This document shows, in pieces, positions 61,836 to 64,000 of a stretch of 64,000 bases of DNA (the stretch's first letter is position 1; each line of letters starts with the position of its first letter). Origin of the DNA: Myroides oncorhynchi (lineage in GTDB: Bacteria; Bacteroidota; Bacteroidia; Flavobacteriales; Flavobacteriaceae); contig NZ_JAJJMP010000001.1 in the NCBI RefSeq assembly GCF_020905415.1, positions 3,111,501 to 3,175,500 of the forward strand, in the 5' to 3' direction. The notes under the pieces were generated by a model. That model worked only from the letters and a program-made list of their open reading frames with translations. It was not told where the DNA came from and did no database searches. Position numbers and translations under genes: made by a program.

Positions 61836-61921
61836 CTATACTTCAGTTTAGCTTAGTGTAGAATGAGAATAGTATTTTGTCACTTGAAGTTTTTTGTTTA
61901 AATTACTAATCAGTACATTAT

Positions 61922-61929
61922 TACCTTTG
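61922..61929 (+). promoter_or_regulatory. Promoter -7 element of the second LytS gene
   Basis: TACCTTTG ends 1 base before the ATG at 61931, and a second in-frame ATG follows at 61934. The transcript would be leaderless. Confidence 0.45.
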
Positions 61930-61930
61930 A

Positions 61931-63016
61931 ATGATGAGTGAAGTGAGTAAACAAGAGCACAAGAATTGGAAATACAGAGCTTGGCTAACCCTATTTGTGG
62001 CGCTATTCTTTATTTTTTCCTTGTATATCGTCAGTACAGCAGATCAGTATCAGATTGTATCCTTTGAGAGTGGATATACATTCACTGCAGATGTGATATG
62101 GTTCATCGTTATAAGTTGGGTAGTGACTACACTGGGGATATTTATATCTGATAAGTTACCGATGAAGACCTATTCTATTAAAGAACTAGCGCGCTTATGG
62201 ACGTTACAGATACTTATAGGCGTACTTATCTTCTTGTCATTAGTGATTATAACGGACTATTATCTAATCGATGCAGATTATGTAGCTAAAGATGATTGGG
62301 TAGAGGTTAGACAGTTTTTATTTATTGGTGTTTGTCTAATGATTATTATTATGGTTATCCACAACGGGAGAAAACTTATCAGGCTATGGAAAGACTCTGT
62401 TTATGAAAACTCACAGATGAAAGAGATTATGTTACAATGTCAAGTAGCTTCTCTAAAAGCACAGCTAGATCCTCACTTTATGTTTAACAACTATAGTGTG
62501 CTAGGAAGTCTAATCAAAGAAGACAGTGAGAAAGCAAGCCAATTCTTAGAACGATTATCGGATGTACACCGTTACTTACTTAGTAATCTAGAACACGACT
62601 TGGTCAGCTTAGCCAAAGAAATACAGTTCTTAATAGACTATTTTTACCTGATGAAGATACGCTTCGGTGATAGTATACAAGTTGATGTAAGTGTCAAACC
62701 CGAATTATTGGGGATGAAGATACCGCCGATGACCTTACAACTATTGCTAGAGAATGCCATAAAATATAATAAAGCAACTAAGAAAAGTCCCCTCAATATC
62801 AAGATTTATGGGGAAGAAGAATATTTAGTGATTGAGAATAATTTGCAACTACTAAATAACCTTCCTCATTCTTCTAAATTAGGACTGACTAATATAAGGA
62901 AGAGATACCAACTCGTCGAAGATAGAGAAGTGGTGATAGAACAGACAGAATCAGTATTTAGAGTAAGAATCCCTTTGTTACAAGATTATGATAAGAGCAT
63001 TAATAGTAGAAGATGA
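61931..63016 (+). CDS. LytS-family sensor histidine kinase
   Basis: 361 residues. Four membrane helices (about 17-36, 54-73, 92-110 and 130-146) lead to the phospho-acceptor motif KAQLDPHFMFNNYSVLGSLI with His182 and a GHKL ATPase (PPMTLQLLLENAIKYNK and KLGLTNIRKRYQLV). The first two codons are both ATG, and the promoter element lies so close that the second may be the true start. It overlaps the LytTR gene by 29 bases and should phosphorylate its product. There is no sensor domain outside the membrane. Confidence 0.92.
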   Translation: MMSEVSKQEHKNWKYRAWLTLFVALFFIFSLYIVSTADQYQIVSFESGYTFTADVIWFIVISWVVTTLGIFISDKLPMKTYSIKELARLWTLQILIGVLIFLSLVIITDYYLIDADYVAKDDWVEVRQFLFIGVCLMIIIMVIHNGRKLIRLWKDSVYENSQMKEIMLQCQVASLKAQLDPHFMFNNYSVLGSLIKEDSEKASQFLERLSDVHRYLLSNLEHDLVSLAKEIQFLIDYFYLMKIRFGDSIQVDVSVKPELLGMKIPPMTLQLLLENAIKYNKATKKSPLNIKIYGEEEYLVIENNLQLLNNLPHSSKLGLTNIRKRYQLVEDREVVIEQTESVFRVRIPLLQDYDKSINSRR

Positions 63017-63746
63017 ACAGTATAATGCGCAGCACCTAATAGGGCTGTTAAGTGAGATAGACCCTACTATAGAGATAGTCGCTGTGATAGAAGGGGTAGA
63101 AGACTGTATAGAACGCTTAGAGACTGATCATAACATAGATCTTATCTTTATGGATATCAGGCTGTGTGACGGTGTGTGCTTCGAGATATTTGATGCAATA
63201 GAGGTAGAGATACCTATTGTATTCACTACTGCGTATGATCAATATGCCTTACAGGTATTCCAAGTTAATAGTATAGATTATTTGCTAAAACCCATCAAGA
63301 AAGTTGCCTTGGCACAAAGCATAGACAAGTACAAGAAACTACATAAACTACAAGCCTTCGACAAGAGTATCTTAAACAATCTGAGTGAAGTAATGCTCGG
63401 CAAAAAAGAAAACTATAGAATGCGCTTCCTCTTGAGTAATAACGATCGTTATAAAGTTATCCAAACTCAAGATGTCGCTTATATCTATACAGAGTTTCGC
63501 TTGTCAAAAGCAGTGATGTTCGACAAATCAGAACACGTGCTACCCTTCACAATGGAAGAGCTAGAAACCGAACTTGATCCAAAGCGATTCTTCAGAGCCT
63601 CTAGACAATATCTAGTCAGCTATGAAAGCATCAAAACAATACAAAACAACCTTAATAGCAAGGTCAGTATTATCCTAAATAACAATGTAGAAGTTGATCT
63701 AAGTAGAGAACGCACAAGAGCTATAAAGCAATGGCTAGACACCTAG
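62988..63746 (+). CDS. LytTR-family DNA-binding response regulator
   Basis: 252 residues. The receiver domain (1-120) has the acidic pair in IVEDEQ, phospho-acceptor Asp56 in FMDIRL, Thr in FTTAYDQ and Lys in LLKPI. The LytTR domain (150-250) has VAYIYTEFRLSKAV and PKRFFRASRQYLVSYESI. It overlaps the kinase gene by 29 bases. This is the second such pair in the window and is not closely similar to the one at 4.5-6.3 kb. Confidence 0.92.
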   Translation: MIRALIVEDEQYNAQHLIGLLSEIDPTIEIVAVIEGVEDCIERLETDHNIDLIFMDIRLCDGVCFEIFDAIEVEIPIVFTTAYDQYALQVFQVNSIDYLLKPIKKVALAQSIDKYKKLHKLQAFDKSILNNLSEVMLGKKENYRMRFLLSNNDRYKVIQTQDVAYIYTEFRLSKAVMFDKSEHVLPFTMEELETELDPKRFFRASRQYLVSYESIKTIQNNLNSKVSIILNNNVEVDLSRERTRAIKQWLDT

Positions 63747-63754
63747 GCCCTTCA

Positions 63755-63910
63755 GGGAGTTAGGAGTTATAAATTAGGAGTTAGGAATTTTTTGCCCTTC
63801 GGGCAATAGGGACAGCCATCGCGATGGTAAAACTATCTGTCCCCTGTATTTGCTCACACCATCATGGTGTCTTTATCTAAACAATTCTGAGTGTGTGCCT
63901 AGTGATTATA
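63755..63910. repeat. Cluster of palindromes and short direct repeats
   Basis: The direct repeat TTAGGAGTTA occurs twice (63759-63786 region). Then come hairpins TTGCCC-TTC-GGGCAA (63792-63806), an outer stem GGGACAG/CTGTCCC (63809-63843) enclosing CCATCGCGATGG, and ACACCAT-C-ATGGTGT (63856-63870). The stretch has the character of the REP-like clusters near 15.4 and 46.7 kb. The last 90 bases of the window show no feature. Confidence 0.6.
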
Positions 63911-64000
63911 AAGCCCTCTGTCAAGTCTGAAAGAGCCTGCTTTTTTCGTTTCTTTAGTATTCATAAGTATATAAATGTATTTATATGTAATACAAAAATA

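Overview
The window is chromosomal DNA from an AT-rich member of the Bacteroidota, most likely Flavobacteriaceae. A Myroides-like genome is my best guess, from memory of protein families only. The support is the Bacteroidota -7 promoter element TANNTTTG upstream of many genes, short poly-T hairpin terminators, LytS/LytTR two-component pairs, a CarboxypepD_reg/TonB-type outer-membrane barrel, and Bacteroidota families such as DUF3810 and a DUF6268-like outer-membrane protein. I saw no tRNA, rRNA, CRISPR array, transposase or integrase.

Layout. 1-4.5 kb: a glycoside hydrolase family 92 gene cut by the window edge, a secreted PI-PLC-like enzyme, a decayed copy of a gene that is intact at 6.8-7.5 kb, and an outer-membrane protein. 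4.5-11.6 kb: a LytS/LytTR pair, a secreted protein, two AraC regulators, a DUF6796-like membrane protein and a Bcr/CflA-type efflux pump. 11.8-14.4 kb: a three-gene HipBST toxin-antitoxin operon followed by a 49-codon ORF and a DUF3037-like gene. 14.5-23.4 kb: housekeeping genes, including an acyl-ACP thioesterase, miaA, a K+ channel, an exonuclease/GIY-YIG fusion, a YggS-type PLP protein, DUF1015, a 3-hydroxyacyl-CoA dehydrogenase, a Gfo/Idh/MocA oxidoreductase and pcm. 23.8-42.3 kb: a co-directional defence-type island bordered by two truncated genes. 42.4-64 kb: ordinary genes, including YoaK, ettA, an MBL hydrolase, gltS, guaA, a LysM protein, type II NADH dehydrogenase, DUF3810, a thin ferredoxin, an S41 protease between identical terminators, a Nudix hydrolase, an outer-membrane barrel, a GNAT enzyme and a second LytS/LytTR pair.

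The island is the most interesting part. Its first half (24526-33979) encodes an MmeI-like adenine methyltransferase whose N-terminal nuclease motif looks lost, an AlbA/Schlafen-type ATP-binding protein, a KAP-type P-loop NTPase, a DExH helicase and a GIY-YIG nuclease. The helicase C-terminus and the nuclease N-terminus share a sequence module. A 16-copy, 22-23 bp tandem repeat array fills the gap between the second and third genes. The second half (33979-42061) is an McrBC type IV restriction pair preceded by four tightly packed genes: a PutAbiC-like membrane protein, a repeat protein, a two-helix membrane protein and a PD-(D/E)XK nuclease. I see no gene for the usual cores of type I R-M (HsdS/HsdR), BREX (PglZ) or DISARM (DrmB) here, so the set may be an undescribed combination. 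That is inference and needs comparative genomics and phage challenge.

All calls come from reading translated sequence and recognising motifs. No database search was run.
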